DNA of 64,000 nt from Hyaloscypha bicolor E (GCF_002865645.1 NW_020194684.1:341308-405307); one strand, 5' to 3'. Positions 13,048 to 28,403 are shown, counted from the stretch's first letter. The notes: generated by a model from the sequence alone, not told the origin. Numbers and translations are program-made.

Positions 13048-13527
13048 AAAGAGTATATGTTTTAGAGAGTATAGTTTTAGTATACTATCTTTATCTATTT
13101 TATATTACTATAGTTATTAAGGCTTTAGAAAGGTTTAAAACAAAAAAGTAGCTAGAGCTATCTCGCTAATAATAAGCCTTTTACTTAGTAAATAAAAGCA
13201 AATAATTCCCTATTTAAGAAATAGAGCTTTTGAAATTAAACTACTTATAATCCTATAATTAGTATTAAATAGCTTAAGACAAAAGTAAGTTTTAGTATAT
13301 TTATATATTATCTGAACCTATATTAGTAATATTAGTTAGGCTTAGTAATAATACCTGAGGTATTAATATAGTATTAATACTAGATAGTATTATTTAGATA
13401 TTACTAATATTAATATATATTAATACTAAATCGATTCTTATACCGCTTTCTACTTTATACTCTTTAATTTTTACTTTCTTTACTTCTCTCACCTCATATT
13501 ATAATTTCATTTAGATTATATTCTTAA

Positions 13528-14586
13528 AATATCTTCTTTATCTAAACTAGACTTTTCCTTTTTAGCTTCCGCTTTAGTAAAATCAATTTTGACTTCCCAG
13601 AATTATATAAAATAAAGATCTCCTGCTTAAAAATACTATTATTCTTTTACTAAAGAGAAGAATTAAGCTTATTTTTATTATACTTATTATACTAATTCAG
13701 AAAAATTACTATATAGTACTTTTATTATTTAGAATATAAAAAAACACTTAAAAGGCTATTACTAGATTATTATTAAAAAGGTTTTAAATAAGAACCAAAT
13801 AGTAATTAATTTATAATTAAAGTAATATTACTAATAAGCTACTAGAATAAGTAAGAGAGAAAAGCTTAATACCGAAATCCTGGAAGCCTATCTTAATAGC
13901 TTAATTATTACTAAAGCTTTAATTTCTCTTATTATTATATGAAATTTGTTTTATATTCTTATTAAATAGCCAAAATTCCATATCTTTTACTAACTACTAA
14001 ACCGAGCTATTATAGGCAAAATTATAACTTTTTATTCAGGAATTATTAGCTTAATTAAAGAAGCTTGGGAAAAATATTAGAATATTATATAATAAGTATT
14101 TCAGGCTATATTCTTATTTATTTATATTTTTCTTAATATCTGAATTTTTTTAAATTAATAGCTTTTATTTATAATCTATAGCTATTTTATTATATATAAT
14201 AGAAAGTAATAAAAGGTTTTTCTTGCTTTAAAAAAGGTTTCTAGCTATAGCTTAAAGGCTTAAATAATAGTTTTTTGGCTAGTTTTTTAAAATTATAGTA
14301 TTATTAATAAATTTGAAACTATTATAAATAATAATACTTCTATAAATAATATTCTTTATTATATGGTTTAAAAGAAGCTAAAGAATATACTTGGCTTGAA
14401 TTAGAAAATAGATTACTAGTATATTTACTATCTAGACTATATTATTAATCTAATTATATAAGCCTTTTTATTTATAAATCAGGTTAGTTTAAAGAAGCTT
14501 AATTTATATAATAAATAAGAGCAAGCTAAAGTCTTTAATATAATAGAGGTAATAAGAGCCTAATTCAGGCTAATAGATTCTCTTAA
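13528..14586 (+). pseudogene. hAT transposase relic, N-terminal half
   Basis: One frame can be followed despite stops. SLSKLDFSFLASALVKSIL is followed by TNSEKLLYSTFII..NIKKHLK, like the last part of a BED-type zinc finger (YST..hxxHLxxxH). Then come IKEAWEKY, VFLALKKVSSYS, NKFETIINNNTSINNILYYM and GLN..YIINLII.AFLF, which correspond to the family blocks with the catalytic-core pattern DNAxxNDxLC and the CxxHIINLxxQAFLF motif. The remnant ends at codons for FRLIDSL, exactly where Gypsy-2 begins. Internal TAA/TAG replace likely Gln/Trp codons. Confidence 0.8.
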
Positions 14587-14889
14587 TATAAAAGAGAAAC
14601 TATAATAAGACAAAAACCTATATAAAATATACCAGAGTATAAAACGTAACTTAATAGTAAAATAATAAATTAAAAGTATAAATAGTAAAGTATAAATAGT
14701 ATATAGTATATAAAAGCTTAATTAATTAAATACTTATAAAGGATTCTTCTCTAAGTCTATAGAAAAACCAGCTTTCTTATATGATTTCCGCAAGTTATAT
14801 ATAAAAGGCTATAGCCTTTATTATATAACCTAAACCTCCAAACCGCTAAAATAATGCAATTTTTAATAAGTATGGCCTGCTATATTATA
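14587..14889 (-). repeat. Gypsy-2 3' LTR
   Basis: 303 bp, same length as the partner at 27462-27764. The two share AACTATAATAAGACAAAAA, TATAGTATATAAAAGCTTAA and GGATTCTTCTCTAAGTCTAT exactly; most other differences are transitions. Confidence 0.92.
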
Positions 14890-17800
14890 TCCGACCTCCT
14901 ATTTATTTGTACTTATTTCCTAAATACCAAAAATAATAGAAAAATCCTACTTAGAATCCGAAATAATAAAATATTTAGGATCTTTCTCTATTAATTAATC
15001 TAACTTCTCTTCTATATACCTAAAATAAAACTTATTATTCTTAAATAGTTTTATTTCATATTCCCGAACTTATTTAAAGGTAATCCGAATCTATTTAGCT
15101 ATATTCTTATACTAAATCCAATATAGTTCTCTATATTAATTAGTATTTGCCTTTAATTATTATTTAATTTCTGCCTTTACTATAGGGTATTAAGAGGGCT
15201 TATTATAGTAAATTATATTATAAATTATACTAATATACTCTAAATAGATAGCTTCTTTAAATTTCGTATTATCTATTATATTTTTAAATTAATCTTTAAT
15301 AAGAAAAGAAAGCTCTAAATAAGAGGCTTTAATAACTTTATAGGAAATTCTATTTTTGTATATTCTATTCTTAATAGTAATTAGATTTATAGGAACTATA
15401 GTAAAAGGCCTATTAAATAGCAAATTATTATTAAGCTATTCTTTAACTTATATATTATTCAAGAATTAATACTTTCCCATAATTCCAGACTTATAGATTA
15501 CTTAGCTAAAGGTATTTATTTGTCTAATTAAATAAACTATACTCGGAGTCTTTTTTCCTATTACTTTTAGTAAATACTTACCTATTTCCTTAGCTATTTC
15601 CGGCTTAAATTTATTAGAAATAGAGGAGTAATTAATGTCTTTAAAAAACTTCTTATTAAAAGTAGTAGCCTTTTTATAGTCTATAAGGAAAATATAGCTA
15701 ATATTCTAATACTTTTTACTAAGGTAAAATTCACTATTTAAAGCTTTAATAATAGTTAGATTTTTAGTATTGCCTTTATACTAATTATAATTAATATTTC
15801 TAGGAATAAAGTATTAGGCTAGCTAAGGGTAAGTAATTAGGTAGACAGGATATTTACTTAATACCTTATAAAATCCGAGCTATATTAATAGATCTATTAT
15901 TAAAAGTTAAGAGGCTAAGGTAAAATAGCTATTACTAAGATTTCTATATATTAATATATTATCTTTTTGGAGATAGAACTATAGTATTTTTATTTCTTTT
16001 ATTAAGAGCTCTCGAATACTAAGCTTCTTAATTTACTTTAGATAATTCTTCTTATAAATATAGCTATTTATACCTAAATTAGTAGTACTAGACTTAGGAA
16101 TAGAGACTATAGTATTGAATTAGAGTTATAAATTAGGATAGAATTAATTAGAAATATAATACTTATATTTATATTTTTTAATTTCCTAGTTCTTAAAAAA
16201 GAAATCTTATATTTCCTTATTTATTTAAGTAACGGAAATATACTTCTTATTTTTAGTAATTTTATAGATCTTAGTAATTATCTTTAGAGTATTCTTAATC
16301 TCTTATATATTAATAAAGAAAGTATTAGTAAATTACTAAGTATATATTATATAGGAAGCTTTAAGGAATCTATTATTAATCCTATAGTATTCTTATTTAA
16401 AGATAGGTCCTATAATATTACTATATATTTCCTTAAAAATATACTTATTCTATTAAGTAAGTATTAATTTCTATTTAGCTAATATTTTATAGGTATATTA
16501 AATACTTTTATTAAGTTCTCCGGACTTAATACCCTTAGTTTTCTGCTTCTTGGTTCTAGATATAGTTATAGAAGTCTTTTTAGATAGTATTTTTCTTTTT
16601 AAAATAGAGGGCTCTTTTTTGCTTTTTACTATTTTACTAACTTTATACTTAGTCTAATACTCAGATTTCTGCTATTTATTAGAAGTCTTAAGTTTAGCTT
16701 GCTTTTTATTCTTATTAGGTTCTTCTTATCTAGTTATACTAGTTCTACTAGCTTTACTAGTAGTTTTCTTACTAGGCTTTACCGAATTAGTTCTATTTTT
16801 CTTAGCTAGGCCCGGTTAAGTTAAAGCTAAAATTATAATAGGGGCCTATTCTTTAGGCTTATCTCGGAAAGCAGGAAAAGGCTTATTACTATAAATATTA
16901 GAATTCCGATCTATTATATAGAAATTATAAAGGCCTTAGGATTAATTCCCTCTCCGTCTAATTCTTCTAGTAGGTTCCACCAAAGGAAAATCAGAAGGAC
17001 TATTAAGCTTTTAGTATATCGGTTTAAGGTTATCCATATAGATCAGAGTAATATTATTAATTCTAGAATATATAATTTAGTATATTACTAGTATCTAAAT
17101 ACTTCTTATCCTTAATATAACTCTAAAGTTAAGGTAGCTATTATCTATTAACTATATACATAGATTACCTTGATATACTAAAGCTTTTGTTTAAAAAGAG
17201 AAATATAACTTCTTATAAATATTTTACTAAGATTATTTATAGATATTAATTAATATACTTAGCCAAAGCTTTATTATATAATATAATTCTATTCTGTCTC
17301 TTAATATTAAGACTATTTACTATAGTCTTAATTTTATTAAGCTTCTCTTATTTGCCTTTGGAAATACCTTTAATAATATTCTTAAATTCCCTATTATTAG
17401 CTTAGTAGTTCTTTAGCTTCTCCTTAGTTAATTCTAGTCTAGTTCCGTTTCTAATAAAGGTTTTCTATTTTAAGAGCTTATTATATATACTATTTAGCTT
17501 ATCTAGGATATTTATATTAAATTCAGTAATTATAGCTATCTTTTCTAGTATTAGTAGGCCTTTTATAACTGCCCAAGCTTCTTTAATACTCTAAACTTTA
17601 ATACTATTAATCTATAGGCTTTTAATAATACTATGGCTTATAAGAACTAGCTACTATATTTTACTAATTTAAGGAATCTGTTTTTTAGCTATTTTATTAT
17701 TCTTAATAGGTTATAAAAATATTTTTAGTATAATAGTTATAGGTTATAGAATTAAAGGTTCTCGAGATTATAAGAATTTCTTTTAAATATATTTTAAAAT

Positions 17801-19599
17801 AAAGAATAAATTAAAATAGTTTTAGATTATATAAATATATTATATATATTTGAGTTTTTCTTTCTTCCTAGTAAGAAAATAAAGCTAAAATAGTAATATA
17901 TATAATAGAGAAGATAGGTATAATAATTAGGTATATTTAAAGTAATATAGTTATAAATTAGGAATAATTATAAAAGGTAAAATATAGAATTAGGCTTTTA
18001 TTATAGAAAAGAATATAAATATATATACCTAAGGAAATATAATTAAGGAAATAATTAAGGTAAGTTAAACTAAATAGTAATAATAGGAAAATAAGAAAGT
18101 AATATAATAGAAATATAAATATAGTAATAGTATTTAAAGTATTAGAATATAAAAGAAAATAATAAAAATTTTATAATATAGGTATATTCTAATTCCCTAT
18201 TTATTTAGAGATATTTCTATTAACTTAAAAAATAGTATAAAAGAAGAGAAATAATATAGGAAATATATAAAAGATAAAATATATAAATATATTAAAGATA
18301 TTAGGGAAAATATAAAATAAGTATTAATAGAAAAGAAGTTAGAATAATAGGATTAAGGAATAACTTAGAATAAGATATTACTTCTTCCGAAACTAATTCA
18401 TATCTCTTCCGAAAACTAATTATATTTATTTAGTACTTATTAGAGTCGACTTTAAATAGTATAAAACTATTTAGTTATTTAGGACTTTAAAATAATATCT
18501 ATATTAATAAAGGTAATACTAAAGGTATTAGAGTATATAGAAAAGAAAACTATAAAATAGTATAAATAGGGTTTATAGTATTATTATTAAGTTTAGAATA
18601 GTTAATATTAAAGTTAATATAGAATATAAAAAAATTAGATATTCCGAATTAGTATTAAGAATATAAGAATTATTTAGATAATATTTAATAGTAAGAAATA
18701 GATTAATAATAAAAATTAGCGAATTATACTAGCTTTTTAAAAGAGTAATTAGTTTCTAGTAATAAAATAATATCTTAATTAGGGAATAGGTTTTATATAG
18801 GAGAAGTTCTTTTTATATAAAAGTAGGAATATATAATATATTAACTAAGCCTTAGTATAAGTTTTAAGAATAGTTATAGTTATATTAAAAAGGAAATAGG
18901 TTTTCTAATATAAGATAGGCTTTAAATAAGCAGATCTAGTTTATTTAATATCTAATAGATTTCTAGAATTATATATTATTAAGTATTTTCGGAAATAACT
19001 ATTAGGTTTAATAAGGTTTCTTTTTTCTTTTATAGGGCTTCTAGTTTAGCTATTTCGTTTATATATAACTCCTAATTAGGAAGTTTATTTAGATATTATA
19101 AGGAAACTTATAATAGTAGTTTAAGTTAAAATCGAGATCTATAATTATTATAGTCGAGCTTTAGACTAGTATAAGTCGCAAGAATAGCTAGTTAAAAAGG
19201 CAAATAGAGCCTTTAAAAGATTTCTAGTTTAGTAAGATATATATAAAAGATTTCTTTTTTTTTTTTTCTTTTTCTAATTCCAAATATAATTATTATTTAT
19301 TACTATAGTTTGAAGTCAAGAGTTTATAAGATAATCTCTTAACTTCCTATTTATTTTTATACTAAAAGAAATTCTTTATATTTAATTCCTAAGATCTAGT
19401 AATAGAATTTCATATATTAAGAATACTATTTAGTAGTAGTAATTAGATAATAGTAAGAAATAAGTAATAGTAAAGCTTATCCGATTTCTAGAATAATAGT
19501 CTAATAATAATATTCTCTAAAGATTATAAATATTAGTTAGAAGAAAAAAATAAAAAATATATAAGAAATTAAAAATAATAAGCTTTATTTCAGATTAAA

Positions 19600-22450
19600 A
19601 AGAGTTCCTATTATTAGATACTTCTTCTTAGTCTTTTATAAAAGAGATATATTTTACTTTTTCTAATTCCGGTAATTCTAAAATATATATAATAATACCG
19701 GTAGCTTTCTTAATTTCTTAAATACTATTTTACTTATAGTATTCTATAACTATTTCCTTTTCTAGTTTTATATTTATCTTAAAATATTTATTTATAAGTA
19801 TATACTTATTATTAACTTTATTTTTAGGGAAATACCAGAACCTATTTCTTTTAATAAACTACTTGAGTTAATTCCCGGTATATATTCTTTGAAATATAGT
19901 ATTATTAAGTTCTTCTAGTATATAGTATTCTTTTAGTTAATCCGTATATCTTACTTTATATAGGCTAAGCTAGTAATATAGTAGCTTTATATTTCTTGAT
20001 TTATCTTAATTTATTAATTTAATATTATATATAAAAACTAGATCCTTTTCGGAAATAGGCTTTAAATAAATCTAGTAAGTAGTATTAAATTACTTCTTTT
20101 TCTTTTAGTATCTTTTATTCTTTTTTATTCTGGCTTCTTTAATATCTTTATTTCTTATCTATATTTACTTTATATATATCTCTAGAAGCGTTTCTCTATT
20201 ATAGACTTTATTTTATTTTAAGTATTCTTTAGATTAGAAAATATATTTCTATAGATAATACTACTTTCCTATTATAGACTATATAAAAAAGGGTAAATCT
20301 AGTTAGTTTATATATAGTAACTCGGTTAGTAAATAGAATATATAGTAATAAATTTACCTAAGGCTTCTTTCTATCTATTATAAGTATTATAAGTATTTAA
20401 ATAATTAGTTAATATTCTTTTTTAATTATATTATTTCCTTTGGAATTATAGACCAAAATAATAATTCTATTAATTTCTAGCTTATTAAGTTCCTAAATTA
20501 CTATTTCTTTAAATTCCGATTTACTATTTATCTTAAGCTACCTAAATAAACTATATTTATAAATAATTTCTTCCTAAATAAACTTAGTAATCTTCTTACT
20601 AGTTAGGTTCTTTAAAGGTCTAGCTTTAACCTATTCTAAGAAGTTATCTCTAGTAATAACTAATAAGTTATATTCTTTATAATCTAGTAGTTTAACTATA
20701 TTAATCCTAAGGTAATAAAAAAGAAATATAGCTTTTATTAGATATAGAGCTTTTTCTTGTTTTCTTTTACTCTTATACTAATAGACCTTATAAGTATTAA
20801 TATACTTCTATATATAGTTATAATAACTTTTCTAGTAATAATAGCTAGTTACTAAGCAAAAAGTACTTTCTCTTCTAGTATATCTAATCTTATTATATAG
20901 CTCTTTAATAATGATTTCTCTTTACTTTTAATTATTAATAATAAGTTAAGATAAATATACTTTAGATATAATTCTCTATAGTAATTAATCTCTTATACTA
21001 TAATTCAAAGCTTTTTTATTTAATTTTTAAAACTCGGCTTTAGATATTTCTTCTAATCTAGAGAATATTATAAGATATTATATAATATTCTGGTATTATT
21101 TGGAATAGCTATTATCTAAGGGATCTAGTAAAATAGTCGGGTTATTAAATAAAGTATATAAGTTAGTATTATTATTTACTATTTTACTAGTAGTTATATA
21201 TAAAAGGCTATAGCCTTTACTATATAACTTCCGGATTTTATTATTTTTTAATATTACTAATTTGCTTCTAGATATAATAAGGCTTTAATTATTAATTTCT
21301 AGTAACTAAATACTATTATTCAAATATTTAGTAAAGGTTTTAGAAGTCGGATTCCTTAAAATAATATTATATAACTAAACCGGAACTACTTTCTTTATCC
21401 GAATTTTCTGTCTAATAGATACTATTCTAATAGTATTAAGCTCTATTACTAATTATTTATTAATATCCTTATTATTTTCGGTATTATCTTCTTGCTATAG
21501 ATATTTCAATAATCTATTAATAGTAATATACTTGATTCCTTTAATATACTTAACTTTAAAATTAAATAATTGAATCTATACTAGCTAATAAATAACTAGA
21601 GCCCCAGGAAGATCTATAGCCGCTTTACTTAGCTATATAACGAGTATATTAGTATCTAGTTTAAGGATAAAATAAACTCTATATAGCCAGAATTATATTT
21701 TCTATAGATACTTTATTAGCTCTCGGTATTCTTTTTTAGTAATATTATATTTCTATTTAATATTATTCCAGATTTCAGACTTATATTATATAACTTTCTT
21801 TTTTTCTTTATTATTATATTAACTAAGAATTCCGCCCTATCTATCCAGGCTAGTATTTACTACTAATATAATTATTCCCTAATTTTCTAATAGATTATAG
21901 TATAACTTATAGAATATTAGAATAATAGTAAGCTTTTCCTAAAGAATTTATATAGCTTGCTTTTATTTATTATCCTAGTTCTATATTATATCCTTCCTTA
22001 TTAAGTAGTAAATGGGTTTAGTAATAATTATAAAGCCTTTAATTCAAATATAGTAATAAATAATAATTCTAATAAATATCTTATTTTTAGTTATACTATT
22101 ATAATACTCTTATCTCAAGATCTTAGTAATTCCTAAACTTAAAGGGCTTCTTCTAAGTACTTTATAGATAAAGCCAATAATAACTATACTATTATAATAG
22201 AACTGCGATTTTTCTCTTATACTAGCTCTAGTTCGTTTAATTTTATCTAGGGTTATATCCAGGTTTTAAAGATATTCGAATATAAAATGCCGAATTCCGG
22301 GTAAAATAAGCTATTTATTATAGTCTATATAAGGTCTCTTAACTCTAATATTATTAATAAATAATATAGTAATTTTAGGAAACAGATTTTCCAGAATAGT
22401 TATAATAACTTATATAAACTATATAATAGAATTAATAGCTCTCTAAAATA
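19600..22450 (-). pseudogene. Gypsy-2 pol remnant (reverse transcriptase/RNase H region)
   Basis: Read on the minus strand from about 22450 to 21900. A block ending ILENLFPKITILFINNIRVKR corresponds to the catalytic region where live relatives have FxDDIxVKGP. It is followed by YIDYNK, LILPGIRHFIFEYL, LDKIKRTRASI, KSQFYYNSIVIIGF, then an RNase H-proximal block IYYYI.IKGFIIITKPIYYL. This is the order of a known fungal Ty3/Gypsy lineage. Both catalytic Asp codons read as Asn, as G-to-A changes would give. Sequence towards 19600 is expected to hold RNase H and integrase, but I could not name motifs there, so the lower border is a guess. Confidence 0.65.
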
Positions 22451-25400
22451 GTATAGTTATTCTTAATAGCCCCAGAAGTATTATAAATATAGTTAAATCT
22501 TTACTATAAGTATCTAGTATAAGTTAATTATATCTGGAAAAGAAATTAATTAGAGAAATATAAATATATCTAGTAAATTTCTCCGAGATCTTATTAGTAA
22601 ATAAAGGTAAATTTATATCTTATAAGATTACTAAATTCATTTTTATAATAGTATTAATTAGTCTATAAGTCCTAGTAACCTTTTTTATAACTAAGAACTA
22701 TAGATTTTGGTAAGATTTATTATATTTCTTAAGAATTCTATAATCTAGGTATTCTAATAATATTTTTACTACTACTAATATTAGAACTTTAGAATATAAG
22801 AAATTCTTTTTTACTAGGCTTTATACTTAATAGTCTTAATTAGAATAGATAGGCTAATATCCTTATAGACTTTTCTTACTTCTTTCTAATTAAATATAAT
22901 TATATTTTCTTAATTAATTATTAATTCTTGAAATATAGCTAGTTTCTCTTCCTAGAACTAGTTACTAATATCTAATTATTTAAGATATTTCAGAATAAGT
23001 TATTAATCTCTTAGAATAGCTAATATTCTCGATAAAAAGTAGTTCTTATATTTCCTAGTATATTTCTATAGGTATTCTCTAGCTTTAGATCTCTTAAACT
23101 AGTTTAAATATTTACTAGAGCCTTTTCTAGTTCTATTATTAGTATTTACTAGTCAAACCTTCTTATTCTTTATTTTATATACTTCTATAACTGGAAATGA
23201 ACTATAGTTATTATTCTTTTCTTTAAGAGCTATAGCTATTTTCTCTAGTACTTTTTTTATTTAATTTCCGGAATTTATAACCTTCTTACTTAGCTCCTTT
23301 CTAGTTAGGTATAAAAAGTGCCTTTTTATTTAATATTTTAATATATTTTCCTTAAGCTCTTATATATTCCAGAATTCTTTCTAGTCTTAAGTTTAATATT
23401 TCTTAGTTTCGGGAATATATTTCTTTATTATTAGAAGATACTATTTTATTTCTTTTTTAGAAATATCTTTACTTAATACTTTTTTTACTTCTTTTTCTAT
23501 TAATTCCGGAACTACTCTTAATAATACTCTAATTAAAGCCTTTTCTGCTTTAATTTCTCTAAAAATATTATTAATTTCCTAAATTCCTAAATCTAAAATA
23601 AAAAAATCTATAGGAAATTCCGGTATCTTTCTATTTCCCCTAATATTACTACCGGTTATAATACTAGGCTCTATTTTTCCTTTTTACTTTTAGTTTCCTG
23701 CTTTATATTACTTAATTTCTTAACTTTAGGAACTTGGTATTCTTAAACTATTACTTTCTTTTACTTTCCGGTATTCTTTAAAAGTAAAATAATTATAATA
23801 GTATAGGTATTCTGGTTATCTTTAAGGTTAGTAAACCTTTTATTTTATAAACTATTACTTCTATATATAATTTTTATTTTTATTTTTACTAAGAATAATT
23901 AACTAAATAGGATCTTTAGAGCCCCTTTAACTAGAAAAAATATATTTTTATATTCTATTCTATTTATAACCTTAGCTCTAAGCTTTACTATTTCTATAAA
24001 TTCAAATTCTGCCCTAGTAATAGTAAACATTTAATAATCTATAGTATTATATATTACTTTACTAATATTTCTAGAGATCTTTTTAGAAAGAATATTAACT
24101 TTAGTTCTAGTATTAATTATTTCTTTATATTTAATATTCCCTTAAGGTCCTTAAAGTATAAACCGGAAATATAGAGCTTATATAATATATTTATAAGCTA
24201 GTAATATCTGAATATTAATACTATTACCTTTAAATCGAATAATTCTATTAGTATTAAATACCTAAACTAGTATTTCTAATTCCTTAAATATTTTATTTAT
24301 TATATAAGCTATAGCTACTAGTTTTATAAATCTCCTAGTATATCTAACTATACTTAATATAATAGTATTTCCTATTTATAAGATAGTAAAATAGAAAGTA
24401 TTATCCTTAATTTATTAGTTCTAAAATATAGTAACTAGATCTAGTATTTTTAAGGTATTAATAAATATTCTTGTTTTTTTCTGAGTCTTTAGAAATAGGA
24501 TAGTTGCTTTCTTTAATAGTCTTATTAGAATATTATTAACTTCAGGAATTCTATACTTATTATAGTTAAGAGTATATTAGGTCCCTAATTCGTCTTATTT
24601 ATTTCCGAAAGTATTAATATTTATATTCTTAGCTAGGCTATTCTCTTATCTATTACTTCTTAGAATAGTATTCTTCTAGCCTCTTATATAGGATAGCTTT
24701 TCTTCTACTCTGGCTTGTTTTCGGAAAACCTCTTTAGCTATTTCTACTTCTTTTTCTTTTTTCCTTAATAAGGAACCTGTTATAGTATTAATAGAAATAC
24801 TATTTATAGCCAAATCTTAGTACTATTTATTAATTCCAGAACCTGAAGTATTAGTAATTCTAATATAATTTCCTCTAAGGCAAAGTGGCTATTTAGATTC
24901 CCTAAATATAACTTGCTTATTTCTATATATAGATCCCGGTTAGCTAGTTCTCTTTTCTCTTTCTTATCTAGTAAACTAGGTATTTTTTATTAATCTCTAG
25001 ACATTTTTGGGTTAAGTATTTAAGTTATAGTCGAATTCTCCTTTTCGAACTTAGGAAACGATTTGGTTAAACTACTAGTACTTACTAGTAAGAAAAAAGG
25101 AAATGCTTTCTTATCTAGGCTTAAATAGTTCTTTATATTATCTTCTATTAAATTAGTAAATATATTTATAGTTTATAAGTTCTTTTATTAGTAGGTAATA
25201 GAACTAAGAAATATAGATATATTCTGGATTAATATTATTATTCTTATTTCTATTATAGTACCTATAATAAATTCGTTCTCTTGGTTCTAGGTCTATATTA
25301 TAAGCTATATTAACTTAAATAGTATTTTCTAACTATACTTAAAACTAATTTCCTTTAGAATATAATTATTCAGACTCTTTATTTATTCTAGTTTAATTAC

Positions 25401-27461
25401 TATAGCTGCTATAGTATTCTTTATAACTTCTATTATAATTTCTAGTATATTTTCCCTAAAAACTCGAATTATATTTACTAGGCTATTAATACTATTATAC
25501 TTATTATAGTTAGCTAGGTTATATAAGCAGGCTATAAATATTCTCCCAAATTATAATAGCGGCTATATTAAGTTATTTTTATAGGTTCTCTTAAGTTATA
25601 GTAATAATAAATAGTTTTTCTAGACTTCTTACTAGCTAGTTAATATTATCTTTTTTGGGTTTACTACTTTTAGTAAGTTTTATATAATTAGCTATAGGCT
25701 GGGTTCTTTTCTTATTTATACTTATAATAGCTTTAAGAAATATAATAGGAGAAACCGGTAAGAAATAATTATTTTCTGGTTTAGGAACTATATTATAGAC
25801 TACTATATTCAAGTATTCTTATCTAAATCTAGATATATCTGGATTATTAGTAATATTAAAATAATATTTCTTCTTTTTATACTAATAGGATATTATTATC
25901 TTTTTATATATCTTATTATATTTATAAGTAGAAATATTTATAGGCTCGAAATTCGTATTTTTAAGAATATAATTTCTTACTAGAATAAATAATTCCCTTA
26001 TAAATTCTCGGTACTAAGTGATTTTATCTATTTCTTTTTTCTTTAGTAATTTCTTTAATACTTTATTAAATATATTAATATAAGACTTAAACGAGATTTC
26101 TTTATTTTAAGCTTATATAATAATCTAATTAAAAAAATCGCAGCTAATTTTAAATATTTCCCAGTTATATTCTCGGAATTCCTTTAGTAAGGCCTTAAAG
26201 AACTTAGTCTTCTAGTAATCTCCCGGATTATTAGTATAGTACTCTAGTATAGCCTTAATCTAATTCTTATAAATAGGAGAAATATAATAAATAATTCTCT
26301 TTCTTTTAGTATTATTAGAAATATAATAGTTCTTATATATATCTATATATTATTCCAAGAATATAAAGATATTATTTCCCTAAAACCATAATATTTCAGA
26401 AACTCCCGTAAATAGCAGGTTTAAACCCGGTACTAGTATATACTTATTCTTAGCTATATTAATCTTAATAATTTTTTCTATAGTTAATTATAGAGTTTCT
26501 ATACCTGAGACTTCTACTAATAAGGTTTCTAAAGAACTAACTTCCTATTTAAGTATATCTTTTAGTTTGGAAACCGGAATTAGGGAGAAACCGGTTAATA
26601 ATAATAGATATAGTTAAAGTTCGAGTTTTAGTATTAGTAATAATAAGGTAATAGCTTTTCTAGTCTTATTTCTATTATTTATATTCTCTTTCCTATTTCT
26701 TTGGCTTAATACCTATAGTATTTTCCCTTAATTTCACTAAACTAGATATATCTATTAATACTATTAAAGATAATAAAAATAATAAATATAATTTCGCTAA
26801 TTTTTCTAACTTTTCTGAATTCTCTTTTCTTTCTTTACTTAGTATCTATTTCTTTTTCTAGAAGTTTCTCTAGTTTATTTATATAATTTCTTATTTCCGA
26901 TTTCTTTTTAATTCTTATTTCCGATTCTAGTTTACTATTTTACTTGAATTTAAGAATATTTCCTCTTTTAAATATCTTTTTCGGACTTAGAAATAAGCTT
27001 TATTACTAAGATTAAAGCTATTTTAATTCCGGCTTTTACTATAACTAAAAATAATATATAAATTAATAATATAACTTTATTTCCGAATACTAAAGTCTAA
27101 TTCTAACTAAGGTCTGACTTATACTATTTTAGTATAATATTTCTCATTCTATTTCCTCTACTTCTTTTCCTTCTATAGTTAGCCTCTATTTCTACTATCC
27201 CTATATACTATACTAGTAACTATATCTTATAGCTAGCCTGTATCCAAGTCGCTAGATATATTAGAAATTAATATAAGATACTGAAATTAATACTTATATA
27301 TTCTTAATATTTTGGTCTTAGGCTTAAGGTATTATAATAGCCCTTTTTTCTCCTAACTTACTAAGCTAATAATCTGCCTTATAGATATCCCTCAGAACTT
27401 TATAAGAGTATTACCTTAACTATAAAGTTTCTATTCTTCCTGTATTACTTATTATAAAATA

Positions 27462-27764
27462 TATAGAAGGAAAACTATAATAAGACAAAAATCTATATAA
27501 AGTATACCAGAGTATAAAACGTGATTTAATAGTAAAATAATAAATCAAAAGTATAAATAGTAAAGTATAAATAGTATATAGTATATAAAAGCTTAATTAA
27601 TTAAATATTTATAAAGGATTCTTCTCTAAGTCTATAGAAAAACCAGCTTTCTTATATGATTTTCGCAAGTTATATATAAAAGACTATAGCCTTTACCATA
27701 TAACCTAAACCTCAAAACCGCTAAAACAATGCAATTTTCGACGAGTACGGCCTGCCGTACTATA
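27462..27764 (-). repeat. Gypsy-2 5' LTR
   Basis: 303 bp. Slightly better preserved than its partner at the distal end (GACGAGTACGGCCTGCCGTA at 27740-27759 against AATAAGTATGGCCTGCTATA). Confidence 0.92.
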
Positions 27765-28403
27765 TTAGCTAAATATATAATATTATAATTTATATTTATA
27801 AATTAGTTAGAAGAATAAAGAAGTTTCATATATTTATAAGAAGGCTAATTCTAATAAATAATTATATAAGATAGAATAGCTAATATAAAATACTTCTTAT
27901 ATTATTTAACTTATAGCCTATTATAAAAAGATATTATTAAGATTATAAAAAGAAGCTTAAAAAGAATATCTTAATTCCTAAAGATTAGAAAAAGCTTTAT
28001 ATAATTAAGAAGTTTCTTATTTCTTTTATATGAGCTACTTTTACTACTAAGGACTTAATTTTTCTTAATTTTATTCTTTTTATAATAGATATTTTAATTA
28101 AATACCTCTAAAAAAAAAATAAGTTTTCTTTTTCTATTATATAATTATACTAATTCTAATAGGCCAAATATTAGAAGAATAGAGATCTAGAGGAAAAAGA
28201 CTTTCTTTACTAAATTAAGGTAGTATATAAGATTCTAGATAATTATTATATAAAGACTAATATATTTCTAGTTTATATTACTATATTAATTTTAAATTCT
28301 TATAATTATATAAAATATATTAAGATATACTAGCTAAAGAAATAGTTCAAACTAGTTCTAATTAAGGTTAAAAAGCTTTAGGAGAAATATAGGGAAAAGG
28401 CTA

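Larger units (their letters stand above)
14587..27764 (-). mobile_element. Gypsy-2: 13.2-kb Ty3/Gypsy LTR retrotransposon inserted in the hAT
   Basis: Two direct repeats of exactly 303 bp (14587-14889 and 27462-27764) bound the element. It interrupts the hAT coding frame between the codons for RLIDSL and the continuation at 27765. The four bases before it are TTAA (14583-14586) and the four after are TTAG (27765-27768), a 4-bp target duplication with one transition. Removing the element plus one copy restores the hAT frame. Reverse transcriptase remnants lie on the minus strand near 22.5-21.9 kb, so 27462-27764 is the 5' LTR. At 13.2 kb it is longer than most fungal Gypsy elements. About 5 kb between pol and the 3' LTR (14890 to about 19600) has no assigned function. 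Stops in all frames show it is dead. Confidence 0.88.
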
